A DNA stretch of 42,061 nucleotides from 2-01-FULL-45-10 sp964450115 (GCA_964450115.1 CAYVCD010000005.1:1-42061), one strand, 5' to 3'; counted from the first letter of the stretch, positions 23,490-31,727 are shown. Notes: a model not told the origin generated them from the sequence alone. A program made the numbers and translations.

Positions 23490-24341
23490 TTAAGCGTTGC
23501 CGATATAGACGTACTTCAATTTTTCTTTCGCTATACGCTCCACTCTTTTTATTGTCTCTATCGGTGTGGGCGGCAGATCCATTTTGTAACACGGAAAGTA
23601 CCTTGATAGATGCAGGGGCATTTCCGCTCCGAGATTATCACATATCCAATCGACCATCTTTCTCACGGAGCCTTCCGAATCGTTCAATGTCGGTATGATA
23701 AGATTGGTCAGCTCCACATGACACGCCTTGGCCGATATCTTTATAACATCCAGCACCGGTTTCAATCTTCCTTTACATATCTTCGCATAAAAATCCTCAT
23801 CGAAAGCTTTCAGATCTATGTTCATAGCGTCTATATATGGGAGCATCTCTTCCAACGGAGCCCTGTTCACAAAACCGTTCGTCACAAGAATATTCTTTAA
23901 CCCGTCCCTGCGGGCGAGCTTCGCGGTATCCAGTACGAATTCATACCATATGAATGGTTCATTATAGGTGTAGGCTATACCGAAAGAGCCGAGCTCCTTT
24001 GCCTTTCGGACGACCTCCGGGGATGTTATATCTTCAGTGGGGCCGTCTACATCCTGAGATATGTGCCAGTTCTGGCAGAAATCACAGTGAAGATTACAGC
24101 CGCGAGTCCCTAATGAAAGTATCTCTTCTCCGGGATGATAATGATACAGGGGTTTCTTTTCTATGGGGTCTAGCGAAAGTCCGGTGGTCTTACCGTATAT
24201 GAGACTGTAGAGAATTCCGTCGACATTCCGCCGTATGCCGCAGGCGCCTTTGCCGCCGGGCGGGATGATACATTCATAAGGGCAGAGATGGCAACGGACC
24301 TTTTCGGAGCCGGTCTTTTCGTAATACAGGGCTTCTCTCAT
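23490..24341 (-). CDS. Radical SAM protein, AmrS type (AmmeMemoRadiSam system)
   Basis: A 283-residue protein with the 4Fe-4S radical SAM motif CNLHCDFC (Cys82, Cys86, Cys89). An extra N-terminal Cys group (CHLCPYEC, then Cys34) and GTRGCNLHCDFCQNW are typical of AmrS proteins, formerly called pyruvate-formate-lyase-activating-like. Partners AMMECR1 and Memo are not in the window. It is a little shorter than usual (about 330-340). The ATG overlaps the nrdR stop by 4 bases. The substrate of this family is unknown. Confidence 0.85.
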   Translation of the reverse strand: MREALYYEKTGSEKVRCHLCPYECIIPPGGKGACGIRRNVDGILYSLIYGKTTGLSLDPIEKKPLYHYHPGEEILSLGTRGCNLHCDFCQNWHISQDVDGPTEDITSPEVVRKAKELGSFGIAYTYNEPFIWYEFVLDTAKLARRDGLKNILVTNGFVNRAPLEEMLPYIDAMNIDLKAFDEDFYAKICKGRLKPVLDVIKISAKACHVELTNLIIPTLNDSEGSVRKMVDWICDNLGAEMPLHLSRYFPCYKMDLPPTPIETIKRVERIAKEKLKYVYIGNA

Positions 24342-24787
24342 CTCAGGAAAGTTTTGAGTTCCTTCATGAATTGTCCGACGTCCCTGAACTGCCTGTAAAC
24401 CGAAGCGAACCTCACGTACGCTATCTCATCTATGGAGTGCAGACCCTTCATGACGAGCTCGCCTATATCTTTCGAAGCGACTTCCTTCTCGTGCTTCTTC
24501 TCTAACTGTCTCTCTATTTCGTCGACCAGCTTTTCCGCGCGCTTCATGCTGACCGGCCTCTTCTCGCACGCTACGAGAATGCCGTTCATCAATTTCTCGC
24601 GGTCGAAGGCTTCACGCCTGCCATCCTTCTTCCTCACCATGAGAGGGATGCGCTCGACATATTCGTAAGTCGTAAAACGACGTTTGCATTTGAGGCATTC
24701 GCGTCGGCGGCGAACGTTCGAGGCATTGCGGGACATGCGGGAGTCTATGACGCTATCTTTTTTATTGCCGCAGTATGGGCATCTCAT
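24338..24787 (-). CDS. nrdR: Transcriptional repressor NrdR
   Basis: A 149-residue NrdR. The N-terminal zinc ribbon MRCPYCGN with CLKC (Cys3, Cys6, Cys31, Cys34) is followed by an ATP-cone domain (VRKKDGRREAFDREKL). NrdR represses ribonucleotide reductase genes in response to ATP/dATP. There is no Shine-Dalgarno; the ATG directly follows the TAA of the mini lipoprotein gene, so translation is probably coupled. Its place beside dCMP deaminase makes sense for dNTP control. Confidence 0.95.
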   Translation of the reverse strand: MRCPYCGNKKDSVIDSRMSRNASNVRRRRECLKCKRRFTTYEYVERIPLMVRKKDGRREAFDREKLMNGILVACEKRPVSMKRAEKLVDEIERQLEKKHEKEVASKDIGELVMKGLHSIDEIAYVRFASVYRQFRDVGQFMKELKTFLR

Positions 24788-24934
24788 TTAAAATTTATTA
24801 TTTACTTTCGCCACGCCGAAATCATCCATGCCGACGCAGGTATCCTTATTCACGTAGAGCCCGCCCTCTTTAAGCTCGGCACCATGACATCCGGCTAGCA
24901 TTATGCAGATGACTATTACGATAAGTATCCTCAT
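24788..24934 (-). CDS. 48-residue predicted lipoprotein
   Basis: ATG at 24932-24934 overlaps the dCMP deaminase stop as ATGA, and TAA at 24788-24790 abuts the nrdR ATG. The product starts MRILIVIVICIMLAGC, a short hydrophobic signal with a clear LAGC lipobox (Cys16 would be lipidated). The mature 33 residues include one further Cys (Cys33) and the segment YVNKDTCVGMDDFGVAKV. I recognise no family. The tight coupling on both sides and the clean lipobox argue that it is a real gene. Confidence 0.75.
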   Translation of the reverse strand: MRILIVIVICIMLAGCHGAELKEGGLYVNKDTCVGMDDFGVAKVNNKF

Positions 24935-25383
24935 CTTACTGTGCGAACTTTTATCTTCGCCTCTTTCAGGATCTCGCGGGCCATCTTGTCCGGATAAGTG
25001 CCTTTTATGACGATCTCTTTGATGCCGGCGTTGATGACCATCTTGGCGCAGATTATGCAGGGCTGCGTCGTGGAATAGAGTATCGCGTCTTTTAAACTCG
25101 TGCCATGGAGCGCGGCCTGCAGAAAAGCGTTCTGTTCGGCGTGCAGGCCCCTGCAGAGCTCATGCCTCTCGCCCGATGGAACTTTAAGCTTCTCGCGTAC
25201 GCATCCGGCCTCGCTGCAATGAGCGATCCTTGAGGGAGCGCCGTTATATCCGGTCGCGAGCATCCTCTTGTCTTTTACGAGCACCGCTCCCACTCTGCGT
25301 CTTAAACAGGTAGAGCGCCTGGATACAAGATCGGCTATACCAAGAAAGTATTCATCCCATGTGGGCCTGGTCTCCTTGATCAC
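24931..25383 (-). CDS. dCMP deaminase (ComEB-like)
   Basis: A 150-residue cytidine/deoxycytidylate deaminase. The active site is HAEQN (His81, Glu83) and PCIIC (Cys109, Cys112), all zinc-related. A second Cys set (Cys26, Cys56, Cys61) is common in dCMP deaminases. It makes dUMP for thymidylate synthesis, using one-carbon units supplied by the upstream GlyA. The start is GTG, overlapping the glyA stop by 4 bases, with GGAGG upstream. Confidence 0.92.
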   Translation of the reverse strand: MIKETRPTWDEYFLGIADLVSRRSTCLRRRVGAVLVKDKRMLATGYNGAPSRIAHCSEAGCVREKLKVPSGERHELCRGLHAEQNAFLQAALHGTSLKDAILYSTTQPCIICAKMVINAGIKEIVIKGTYPDKMAREILKEAKIKVRTVR

Positions 25384-26639
25384 TTTTCCATCCTCCTGAT
25401 AAGCGCTTTATAAAGAGGGAAGGCTTTTACGAGTGCCGTGACCTCTCTTCTCACCTTTAGTATATTCTTTTCATTATTCGGATCGGTCAGCGCCTTATCT
25501 ATAAGCTCGGCTATCCTCTTCATCGCGGGTTCCTTCATGCCGCGCGTAGTGACGGCCGGTGTGCCGATGCGGATGCCGCTGGCGACAAAAGGAGATTGCT
25601 TATCGTACGGTATGAGGTTCTTATTGACCGTTATGCCGGTCCTGTCCAAAACGGTGGCCGCCTCTTTTCCCGTAATATTTTTGCTTGTCAGGTCGACTAA
25701 GAAGAGGTGCGTATCGGTCCCGCCGGCGACTATCCTATACCCAAGTTTCGCCATTTCAGAGGAGAGCGTTTTGGAATTTTTAAGTATCTGCGATTGATAT
25801 TTTTTGAATCCCGGCTCGAGAGCCTCTTTAAAGCATACGGCTTTCGCGGCTATGACATGCATCAATGGCCCGCCCTGTAACCCTGGGAATATCTGGCTGT
25901 CTATCTTTTTAGCGAACTCTTTCCTGCACAAAATCAAGCCGCCCCTGGGACCTCTTAATGTCTTATGAGTGGTGGATGTCACAAATTCCGCGTACTCCAT
26001 GGGATTCTGATGCAACCCCGCCGCCACGAGCCCCGCTATGTGCGCTATATCCACAAATATAAAAGCGCCTACTGAGTCTGCTATCTCTCTGAATTTTTTG
26101 AAGTCTATCGACCTTGGGTACGCCGAAGCCCCTACGAGTATCATCTTTGGCATACTCTCTTTTGCGAGCTCCGATATCTCGTCATAGTCGAGAGTCTCGG
26201 TCTTGCGGTTAACGCCGTACGGTGCCATCTTAAAGAATCTTCCCGAAAAATTATGAGGATGACCGTGCGAGAGATGTCCGCCGCAGGCTAAGTCCATAGC
26301 CATGACGGTGTCTCCGGGCTTCAGCATTGAAAAGTATATCGCCATATTAGCCTGCGTGCCCGAGTGAGGCTGAACATTCACGTGCTCTGCGCCAAAGAGC
26401 TTTTTTGCTCTCTCTATCGCCAGGCTCTCGACGTCGTCTACGAATTCACATCCGTTATACCATCTAGCCTCGGGGTAACCTTCGGCGTATTTGTTGGTAA
26501 GGACAGAGCCCTGAGCCTCGAGGACAGCCTCGCTCACGAAATTCTCGCTGGCTATCAATTCTATGTTATCGTTCTCGCGCTTAGTTTCATTCAGGATAGC
26601 GTTATATATCTCACGATCCTGCTTCTTTAAAATGCTCAT
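25380..26639 (-). CDS. glyA: Serine hydroxymethyltransferase
   Basis: A 419-residue SHMT of normal length. It interconverts serine and glycine, supplying 5,10-methylene-THF for purine and thymidylate synthesis. The PLP lysine is in STTHKTLRGPRGG, and IELIASENFVS and YAEGYPEARWYNGCEFVD are family hallmarks. The ATG overlaps the rpiB stop by 4 bases. The rpiB-glyA linkage matches ywlF-glyA of Bacillus. Confidence 0.97.
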   Translation of the reverse strand: MSILKKQDREIYNAILNETKRENDNIELIASENFVSEAVLEAQGSVLTNKYAEGYPEARWYNGCEFVDDVESLAIERAKKLFGAEHVNVQPHSGTQANMAIYFSMLKPGDTVMAMDLACGGHLSHGHPHNFSGRFFKMAPYGVNRKTETLDYDEISELAKESMPKMILVGASAYPRSIDFKKFREIADSVGAFIFVDIAHIAGLVAAGLHQNPMEYAEFVTSTTHKTLRGPRGGLILCRKEFAKKIDSQIFPGLQGGPLMHVIAAKAVCFKEALEPGFKKYQSQILKNSKTLSSEMAKLGYRIVAGGTDTHLFLVDLTSKNITGKEAATVLDRTGITVNKNLIPYDKQSPFVASGIRIGTPAVTTRGMKEPAMKRIAELIDKALTDPNNEKNILKVRREVTALVKAFPLYKALIRRMEK

Positions 26640-27094
26640 CTATTATTCCCCTTCAATTTTGATTCTATCTCTTTTATCTGCTTGACGCGTCTTTCATGAC
26701 GGTCGCCCAGCGGTTCTGTGGCAAGCCATACTTTCAGCATGCCTTGAGCCTGTTCAAAATCGGAATAACTGGCGGCAAAGACTATGACATTGCAGTTATT
26801 ATGCCCCCTTGCGGACCTTGCCATCTCTTTGTCATAACAGGCCGCTGCCCTTACCCCGTGCACTTTATTTGCTATTATCGCCATGCCAACGCCCGTCTTG
26901 CATATCAATACGCCCCTGTCGGCTTTGCCGTCTCCGACGGCTTTAGCCACATCGAATCCGATTAGCGGATAGTCGCAGGACTCTTTTGAATGCGTACCCA
27001 GGTCGTCCACATTATATTTTTTCGCTTTAAGATACTCGACGAGCTTCTTCTTAAGCTCGTATCCGCCGTGATCGCTTCCTATCGCTATATTCAT
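26636..27094 (-). CDS. rpiB: Ribose-5-phosphate isomerase B
   Basis: A 152-residue RpiB/LacAB-family isomerase. It opens MNIAIGSDHGGYELKKKL; the catalytic Cys is in LICKTGVGMAIIANK, and RAAACYDKEMARSARGHNN carries the substrate-binding His/Asn. It interconverts ribose 5-phosphate and ribulose 5-phosphate, feeding PRPP. The start is the ATG at 27092-27094; a 9-codon upstream extension would run through a structured leader. AGGAGA lies 9 bases upstream, inside a hairpin that could block it (see 27093-27140). Confidence 0.94.
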   Translation of the reverse strand: MNIAIGSDHGGYELKKKLVEYLKAKKYNVDDLGTHSKESCDYPLIGFDVAKAVGDGKADRGVLICKTGVGMAIIANKVHGVRAAACYDKEMARSARGHNNCNVIVFAASYSDFEQAQGMLKVWLATEPLGDRHERRVKQIKEIESKLKGNNR

Positions 27095-27140
27095 CCCGCA
27101 CTTTCTCCTATTCTCCCGCACCTTTAAGAAAGTGCGGGAT
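27093..27140 (-). promoter_or_regulatory. Leader with two mutually exclusive hairpins over the rpiB start
   Basis: On the minus strand arm A (ATCCCGCACTTTCT, 27127-27140) is exactly complementary over 14 bases to arm C (AGAAAGTGCGGGAT, 27093-27106). Arm C contains the end of the ribosome-binding site and the first two bases of the ATG. Arm A can instead pair with arm B (AAGGTGCGGG, beginning at about 27124) in a 10-bp stem with a 4-base loop, leaving the start free. This looks like a translational on/off switch. No known riboswitch class is recognised. Confidence 0.55.
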
Positions 27141-27153
27141 TCACACCTATAAA

Positions 27154-27627
27154 TTATAGATCGAGCGCAATCCTATTAACCTCTCTCTTTATCTCACCGA
27201 GAGTGTATTCATAGACCTCCATAGGCTTGCCTATAGGGTCGGATATATCCAGGTCCTCGCAGGCGCTTGAATCGTCACTGCGGCCATACTGTTTTAAGAT
27301 ATGCGTCTTGGGCGCGGCCTCTGGAACGCGTTTTATTATGTCATCCATATGATGAGCTGCCATGACAAGTATGAGATCTGCAGACATTATAATTTCGTCA
27401 GTAAGAGCCTTGGACCGGAACCCCGAGACATCGATACCTTCGCGCTCCATAACTTCTATCGTTTCCCGCGTTGGACGAAATCCATCTATGGCGCTCACCC
27501 CGGCAGAAATTACATTCACATCAATTTTGCCGAGCCCCTTGAGAGCATCTCTCATAAGGCCTTCAGCCATTATAGACCTGCAGCTGTTCCCCGTGCAAAC
27601 AAAAAGGATCTTCTTTATCTTACCCAT
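27154..27627 (-). CDS. Low-molecular-weight protein phosphatase (possible protein-arginine phosphatase)
   Basis: A 157-residue LMW phosphatase. The P-loop is VCTGNSCRS (Cys11, Arg17), and the general-acid Asp130 is in DISDPIG. In Bacillus YwlE the residue after GN is Thr, tied to phospho-arginine specificity; here it is Ser, which may keep that preference, while Ile is typical of tyrosine phosphatases. The tsaC-phosphatase-rpiB-glyA order matches ywlC-ywlE-ywlF-glyA and supports the arginine option. The ATG overlaps the tsaC end by 8 bases. Confidence 0.88.
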   Translation of the reverse strand: MGKIKKILFVCTGNSCRSIMAEGLMRDALKGLGKIDVNVISAGVSAIDGFRPTRETIEVMEREGIDVSGFRSKALTDEIIMSADLILVMAAHHMDDIIKRVPEAAPKTHILKQYGRSDDSSACEDLDISDPIGKPMEVYEYTLGEIKREVNRIALDL

Positions 27628-28231
27628 TCACTGCTTTCGATAGCTCTTCTTCTTTGATGGCGCCTGCTCTTATTATCTTGAAGGGGTCCATCGTAAGATC
27701 CAATACTGTGGACTCAATCCCGACCTCAGTCCTGCCGCCGTCGATGACCATATCGATCTTGCTTTCGAGATCCGCCATGGCTTCATCCGCCGTGACAGGC
27801 GCCGGTTTACCGCTTAAATTCGCGCTTGGGGCTACAACAGGAACGCCGGATGCCCTTATGAGTTCAAGAGCGATCTTATTCGCTGGCATCCTGAATCCTG
27901 TCTTCTCGCCCTTACGCGACTTTAAAATTATTGTGAGAGGCCCAGGCCAGAATTTGGCTATTAATTTTTCTGCCGTGCCGGTTATCTCACAGCCCATATC
28001 CCTGATCATCTTTAGATCTGATATATGCACCGTGAACGGCTTCCCCTCGGGCCTGGCCTTCACCCTATAAAGTCTCTCCAGAGCTTTTTCGTCAAGAAGA
28101 TTTGCCGCTATCCCGTAGACGGTCTCCGTGGGAAATATAACAAGGCCCCCGTCTCTTATGATCTTGGCAGCGGCAGCTATTCTCTTTTTATCCGGCTTTG
28201 CGGGATCTATCTTTATTACGGACGCTTTCAA
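27620..28231 (-). CDS. tsaC: Threonylcarbamoyl-AMP synthase (TsaC/Sua5/YwlC)
   Basis: A 203-residue enzyme that makes threonylcarbamoyl-AMP for the t6A37 modification of ANN-decoding tRNAs. It shows the ATP/threonine-binding GGLVIFPTETVYGIA, then RVKARPEGKPFTVHI and APSANLSGKP. The start is TTG at 28229-28231: the N-terminus KASVIKIDPAKPDKKRI matches normal family starts and no later start codon fits. As a result the gene overlaps purE by 44 bases. Confidence 0.92.
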   Translation of the reverse strand: MKASVIKIDPAKPDKKRIAAAAKIIRDGGLVIFPTETVYGIAANLLDEKALERLYRVKARPEGKPFTVHISDLKMIRDMGCEITGTAEKLIAKFWPGPLTIILKSRKGEKTGFRMPANKIALELIRASGVPVVAPSANLSGKPAPVTADEAMADLESKIDMVIDGGRTEVGIESTVLDLTMDPFKIIRAGAIKEEELSKAVNG

Positions 28232-28688
28232 CGAGCGATCTCTTTAGGTTGTCTAATTTTTTTGCCACATCCTTGTCGGCAACTCCCAGGATCTGAAGAG
28301 CCAGTATAGCCGCATTCTTGGCGCCCGTCTTCCCTATAGCAACCGTCGCTACCGGCACGCCTGAAGGCATCTGCACCGTAGAGAGAAGAGAATCTATACC
28401 TTTGAGCTCTTTCGTCTCCATCGGAACGCCTATAACGGGAAGGGTGGTATGGCTGGCTACCACTCCGGCCAGATGAGCGGCGCCGCCGGCGCCCGCTATT
28501 ATAACGGAGAGTCCTCTTTCCCTGGCACTCTTGGCAAATTTTGCGGTGTCATCGGGTGAGCGATGCGCCGACAATATCCTGACCTCACAACCAACTCCGT
28601 ATTCGGTCAGCACTTTTACCGCTTCATCCATCGTAAGAAGATCGGAATCGCTGCCCATCATCACCGCCACCCTTGGTCTATTTGTCAT
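28188..28688 (-). CDS. purE: N5-carboxyaminoimidazole ribonucleotide mutase PurE
   Basis: A 166-residue PurE. It shows MGSDSD, the ILSAHRSP motif, IIAGAGGAAHLAGVVA and LPVIGVPM, as in class I PurE. It moves the carboxyl group to form CAIR in purine synthesis; PurK is not in the window. I prefer the ATG at 28686-28688, with GAGGGAG 7 bases upstream, over an ATG two codons earlier. The last 44 bases also encode the start of tsaC, and the C-terminal tail is Lys/Arg-rich. Confidence 0.95.
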   Translation of the reverse strand: MTNRPRVAVMMGSDSDLLTMDEAVKVLTEYGVGCEVRILSAHRSPDDTAKFAKSARERGLSVIIAGAGGAAHLAGVVASHTTLPVIGVPMETKELKGIDSLLSTVQMPSGVPVATVAIGKTGAKNAAILALQILGVADKDVAKKLDNLKRSLVESVRNKDRSRKAG

Positions 28689-28711
28689 AAACATACTCCC
28701 TCTTTTTAATT

Positions 28712-30001
28712 TTATACTTTAATTGCCCTGTGACCAATGTCCCTGCGATAGTGCATCCTGTCAAAAGATATCTTGCCGAGCGCGTTGTAGCAATTATTGA
28801 TGGCGCCTTTTATATCCGAGCCCAGGGCTGTGACATTCAAAACCCTCCCGCCATTTGTCAAGAATGTGCTGCTGCCATCGGTAGCGCGCCTGCCTGATTT
28901 AGTTCCGGCATGGAATACAACGACATCCTTAAGGCCCTTTGCAACATCCAGGCCCTTGACCTCTATACCTTTTTCGTAATCGCCGGGGTAGCCTCCGGCC
29001 GCCGCCACGACCGAAACACACGGCCTGGGATCCCAATCGAGTGAATAGTTATCCAATCTTCCCTCTATCGACCTCATGATCAGCTCTACGAGGTCGCTCT
29101 TAAGCCTTGGGATTATAGTCTGGGTCTCCGGGTCACCAAAGCGGGCGTTGAACTCAAGCACCTTGGGCCCCTCTTTGGTCAGCATTATACCGGCATAAAG
29201 TACGCCCTTATACGGCTTGCCGTCTTTGGCCATACCTCTTATCACGGGTAATATGACTTTCTCCACGACCTCTTTAAATACGGCATCCGTAACTACCGGT
29301 GCCGGGGAATACGCGCCCATGCCGCCCGTATTGGGTCCTTTATCTCCATCAAAAACTCTCTTATGGTCCTGGCTTGAAGCGAGAGGCACCACATTTTTGC
29401 CGTCGGACACCACTATTATTGAAGCCTCCTCGCCATCCAGACACTCTTCTATAATGATCTTCTTTGCCGCATCGCCAAACGATCTCTTCACCATCATATC
29501 GGTCACCGCGTCTTTGGCGGACGTTATTGTTCTGCATATCACTACACCCTTTCCGGCGCAAAGGCCGTCGGCCTTCACTACCAGAGGCGGTTGCTTTCCT
29601 TCGAGATACTTAATGGCTTCGTTGGGATCGTCGAATACTTTGAAATCTGCGGTCGGTATGTTCCATCTCTTCATCAGCTCTTTCGAGAAGACCTTGCTGC
29701 CCTCTATGAGAGCGCAGCCCTTTGAAGGGCCAAATATCTTTAAGCCCGCCGACTCGAACTTATCGACTATACCCGCTACCAACGGGACTTCAGGCCCCAC
29801 GACCGTCAGATCTATCTTCTTCTCTAAAACAAAATTCAAAAGGCCCGCGATATCATCGGCCTTTATATCCACAAGTTCGGCCGTTTCAGATATACCGCCG
29901 TTGCCGGGCGCCGCGTAAAGCTTATCGCAAAGCTTGCTCTTCGCTATCTTACAGCATAACGCGTGCTCTCTGCCGCCCGAACCTATTACCAGAATTCTCA
30001 T
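28712..30001 (-). CDS. purD: Phosphoribosylamine-glycine ligase PurD
   Basis: A 429-residue ATP-grasp enzyme that joins glycine to phosphoribosylamine. It has MRILVIGSGGREHAL, APGNGG, an ATP-grasp core, and EFNARFGDPETQ with the metal-binding Glu/Asn. The ATG follows AGGGA and lies 9 bases after the purM stop. The glycine substrate can come from GlyA, encoded further along the same transcript. Confidence 0.96.
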   Translation of the reverse strand: MRILVIGSGGREHALCCKIAKSKLCDKLYAAPGNGGISETAELVDIKADDIAGLLNFVLEKKIDLTVVGPEVPLVAGIVDKFESAGLKIFGPSKGCALIEGSKVFSKELMKRWNIPTADFKVFDDPNEAIKYLEGKQPPLVVKADGLCAGKGVVICRTITSAKDAVTDMMVKRSFGDAAKKIIIEECLDGEEASIIVVSDGKNVVPLASSQDHKRVFDGDKGPNTGGMGAYSPAPVVTDAVFKEVVEKVILPVIRGMAKDGKPYKGVLYAGIMLTKEGPKVLEFNARFGDPETQTIIPRLKSDLVELIMRSIEGRLDNYSLDWDPRPCVSVVAAAGGYPGDYEKGIEVKGLDVAKGLKDVVVFHAGTKSGRRATDGSSTFLTNGGRVLNVTALGSDIKGAINNCYNALGKISFDRMHYRRDIGHRAIKV

Positions 30002-30010
30002 TTATATTCC

Positions 30011-31009
30011 CTACAAGATCGTTACTTCTCTATTGCCTTTTACCACTCTACCGATCGCGTAACTCTTTACGCCATTATCGCCCAATATGCGCTCTGCTCT
30101 TGCGGCGTCGCGCCTGGAGACCGCTAAAACCATACCTATACCCATATTGAGAGTGCGGTATATCTCCCTATCGTCAACATTGCCTCTTTTTTGTATCAGA
30201 GAAAATATCGGCGGCACCGGCCATGAATATTTATCTATCTCTATCGCCAGATCCTTCGGGATTATGCGCGGCACCTTATCATAGAATGCGCCTCCCGTTA
30301 TATTGGCTATTCCTTTTATATCCACCTTCTTTTTTAGCGCAAGGACCGGTTTAGCATAGAGGCGCGTCGGCGCCAGAAGCTCTCTCGAATGCCGCTTCAA
30401 TTCTTTTTCAGTAAATATCTTTCTAATAAGAGAGTAGCCGTTGGAGTGCGGACCGCTGGACTCAAGGCCTATTATACAATCACCGAGCTTAATATTTCTG
30501 CCGTCGATTATTTTGGATCTATCGGCTATGCCCACTCCAAAGCCGGCGAGGTCGTATTCCCCATCCTTATACATACCGGGCATCTCAGCGGTCTCCCCGC
30601 CTATCAGGGCATATCCGGCCTCTCTACACGCTTTTGCAATGCCGCCCACGATATCTCTTAGGACCTGGCTCTTTATCTTGCCGGTTGATATATAATCGAG
30701 GAAGAATAGGCCCTCCGCGCCCGAACATAAAATATCATTCGCGCTCATGGCGACTAAGTCAGAGCCGACCGTATCATGCTTATTGGCTAAAAATGCGAGT
30801 TTGAGCTTCGTTCCGACACCGTCAGTGGAGGATACGAGGATGGGATCTTTAAATCTCTTTATGTCCGGACGGAATAGGCCGCCGAAACTTCCTATGTCGC
30901 TTATCACGCCCTTTGTAGCCGTAGACTTCGCGAAGCGCTTATAATCCTTCACGAGCGCATTCGCTTTATCGATATCAACCCCTGCCGTCTTGTAGGTTAT
31001 ACGCCTCAT
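30011..31009 (-). CDS. purM: Phosphoribosylformylglycinamidine cyclo-ligase PurM
   Basis: A 332-residue AIR synthetase. It shows ITYKTAGVDIDKAN at the N-terminus, the VGTKLKLA segment, ALIGGETAEMPGMY, and a C-terminal NITGGAFYDKVPRI. The ATG at 31007-31009 overlaps the purC stop by one base (TAATG). A 38-codon upstream extension only re-reads purC and is rejected. It closes the imidazole ring to form AIR, the substrate that leads to PurE. Confidence 0.95.
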   Translation of the reverse strand: MRRITYKTAGVDIDKANALVKDYKRFAKSTATKGVISDIGSFGGLFRPDIKRFKDPILVSSTDGVGTKLKLAFLANKHDTVGSDLVAMSANDILCSGAEGLFFLDYISTGKIKSQVLRDIVGGIAKACREAGYALIGGETAEMPGMYKDGEYDLAGFGVGIADRSKIIDGRNIKLGDCIIGLESSGPHSNGYSLIRKIFTEKELKRHSRELLAPTRLYAKPVLALKKKVDIKGIANITGGAFYDKVPRIIPKDLAIEIDKYSWPVPPIFSLIQKRGNVDDREIYRTLNMGIGMVLAVSRRDAARAERILGDNGVKSYAIGRVVKGNREVTIL

Positions 31010-31713
31010 TATTCCATTACTCTGCGGAGCACTTCCTGATATGCGCCTTCGACGTTGCCCAGGTCCCTGCGGAACCGGTCTTTGTCGAGCTTCTCTTTTG
31101 TCGTCTTGTCCCAGAGCCTGCAAGTGTCGGGCGATATCTCATCGGCAAGTATTATCTTGCCTTTGCATCTTCCGAATTCAAGTTTAAAATCTACAAGTAT
31201 CAGGTTCTTCGAATCGAAGAACTTCTTCATGAGATCGTTGATCTTGTAGGAGTACTTCTTTATCGTCTCGAGCTCTTTTTCCGTCGCGATACCGAGCGCT
31301 CTTACATGGTCGTCGTTTATCAGCGGGTCGTGCAGAGCGTCTTCCTTGAAGTGCCACTCAAGGACCGGCTGCTTCAATATTATCCCCTCATCAAGACCCA
31401 ATAGCTTGGCCATCCCGCCGGCAACGATATTACGCATAGTGACCTCTATCGGCACGATCTGGACGCGCTTGACGAGCATGTCCCGGTCGTTCATGCGCTT
31501 CATGAAGTGCGTCGGAATACCTTTCTTCTGAAGGACCGTGAATATCTTTTCCGACAACTTATTATTTATGATGCCCTTGTTAGTAATGGTGCCGCGCTTA
31601 GTGGCATCGAATGCCGTCGCGTCGTCCTTAAATTCCTGAATCAGCAGATCCTTATCTTCCGTCTCGTACAGCTTCTTCGCTTTGCCCTCGTAGATCTGTT
31701 TTAGCTTCTGCAT
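31009..31713 (-). CDS. purC: Phosphoribosylaminoimidazole-succinocarboxamide synthase PurC
   Basis: A 234-residue SAICAR synthetase. It shows IYEGKAKKLYET, the conserved VPIEVTMRNIVAG and DFKLEFGR segments, and EISPDTCRLWD. It adds aspartate to CAIR before PurB removes fumarate. The ATG is preceded by AGGAGG and lies 14 bases after purB, giving the order purB-purC-purM-purD-purE. Confidence 0.96.
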   Translation of the reverse strand: MQKLKQIYEGKAKKLYETEDKDLLIQEFKDDATAFDATKRGTITNKGIINNKLSEKIFTVLQKKGIPTHFMKRMNDRDMLVKRVQIVPIEVTMRNIVAGGMAKLLGLDEGIILKQPVLEWHFKEDALHDPLINDDHVRALGIATEKELETIKKYSYKINDLMKKFFDSKNLILVDFKLEFGRCKGKIILADEISPDTCRLWDKTTKEKLDKDRFRRDLGNVEGAYQEVLRRVME

Positions 31714-31727
31714 ATATCCTCCTGATT

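Noticed and set aside
31010..31123. 38-codon N-terminal extension of PurM
   Set aside because: It re-reads purC; the TAATG-coupled start gives the normal PurM N-terminus.
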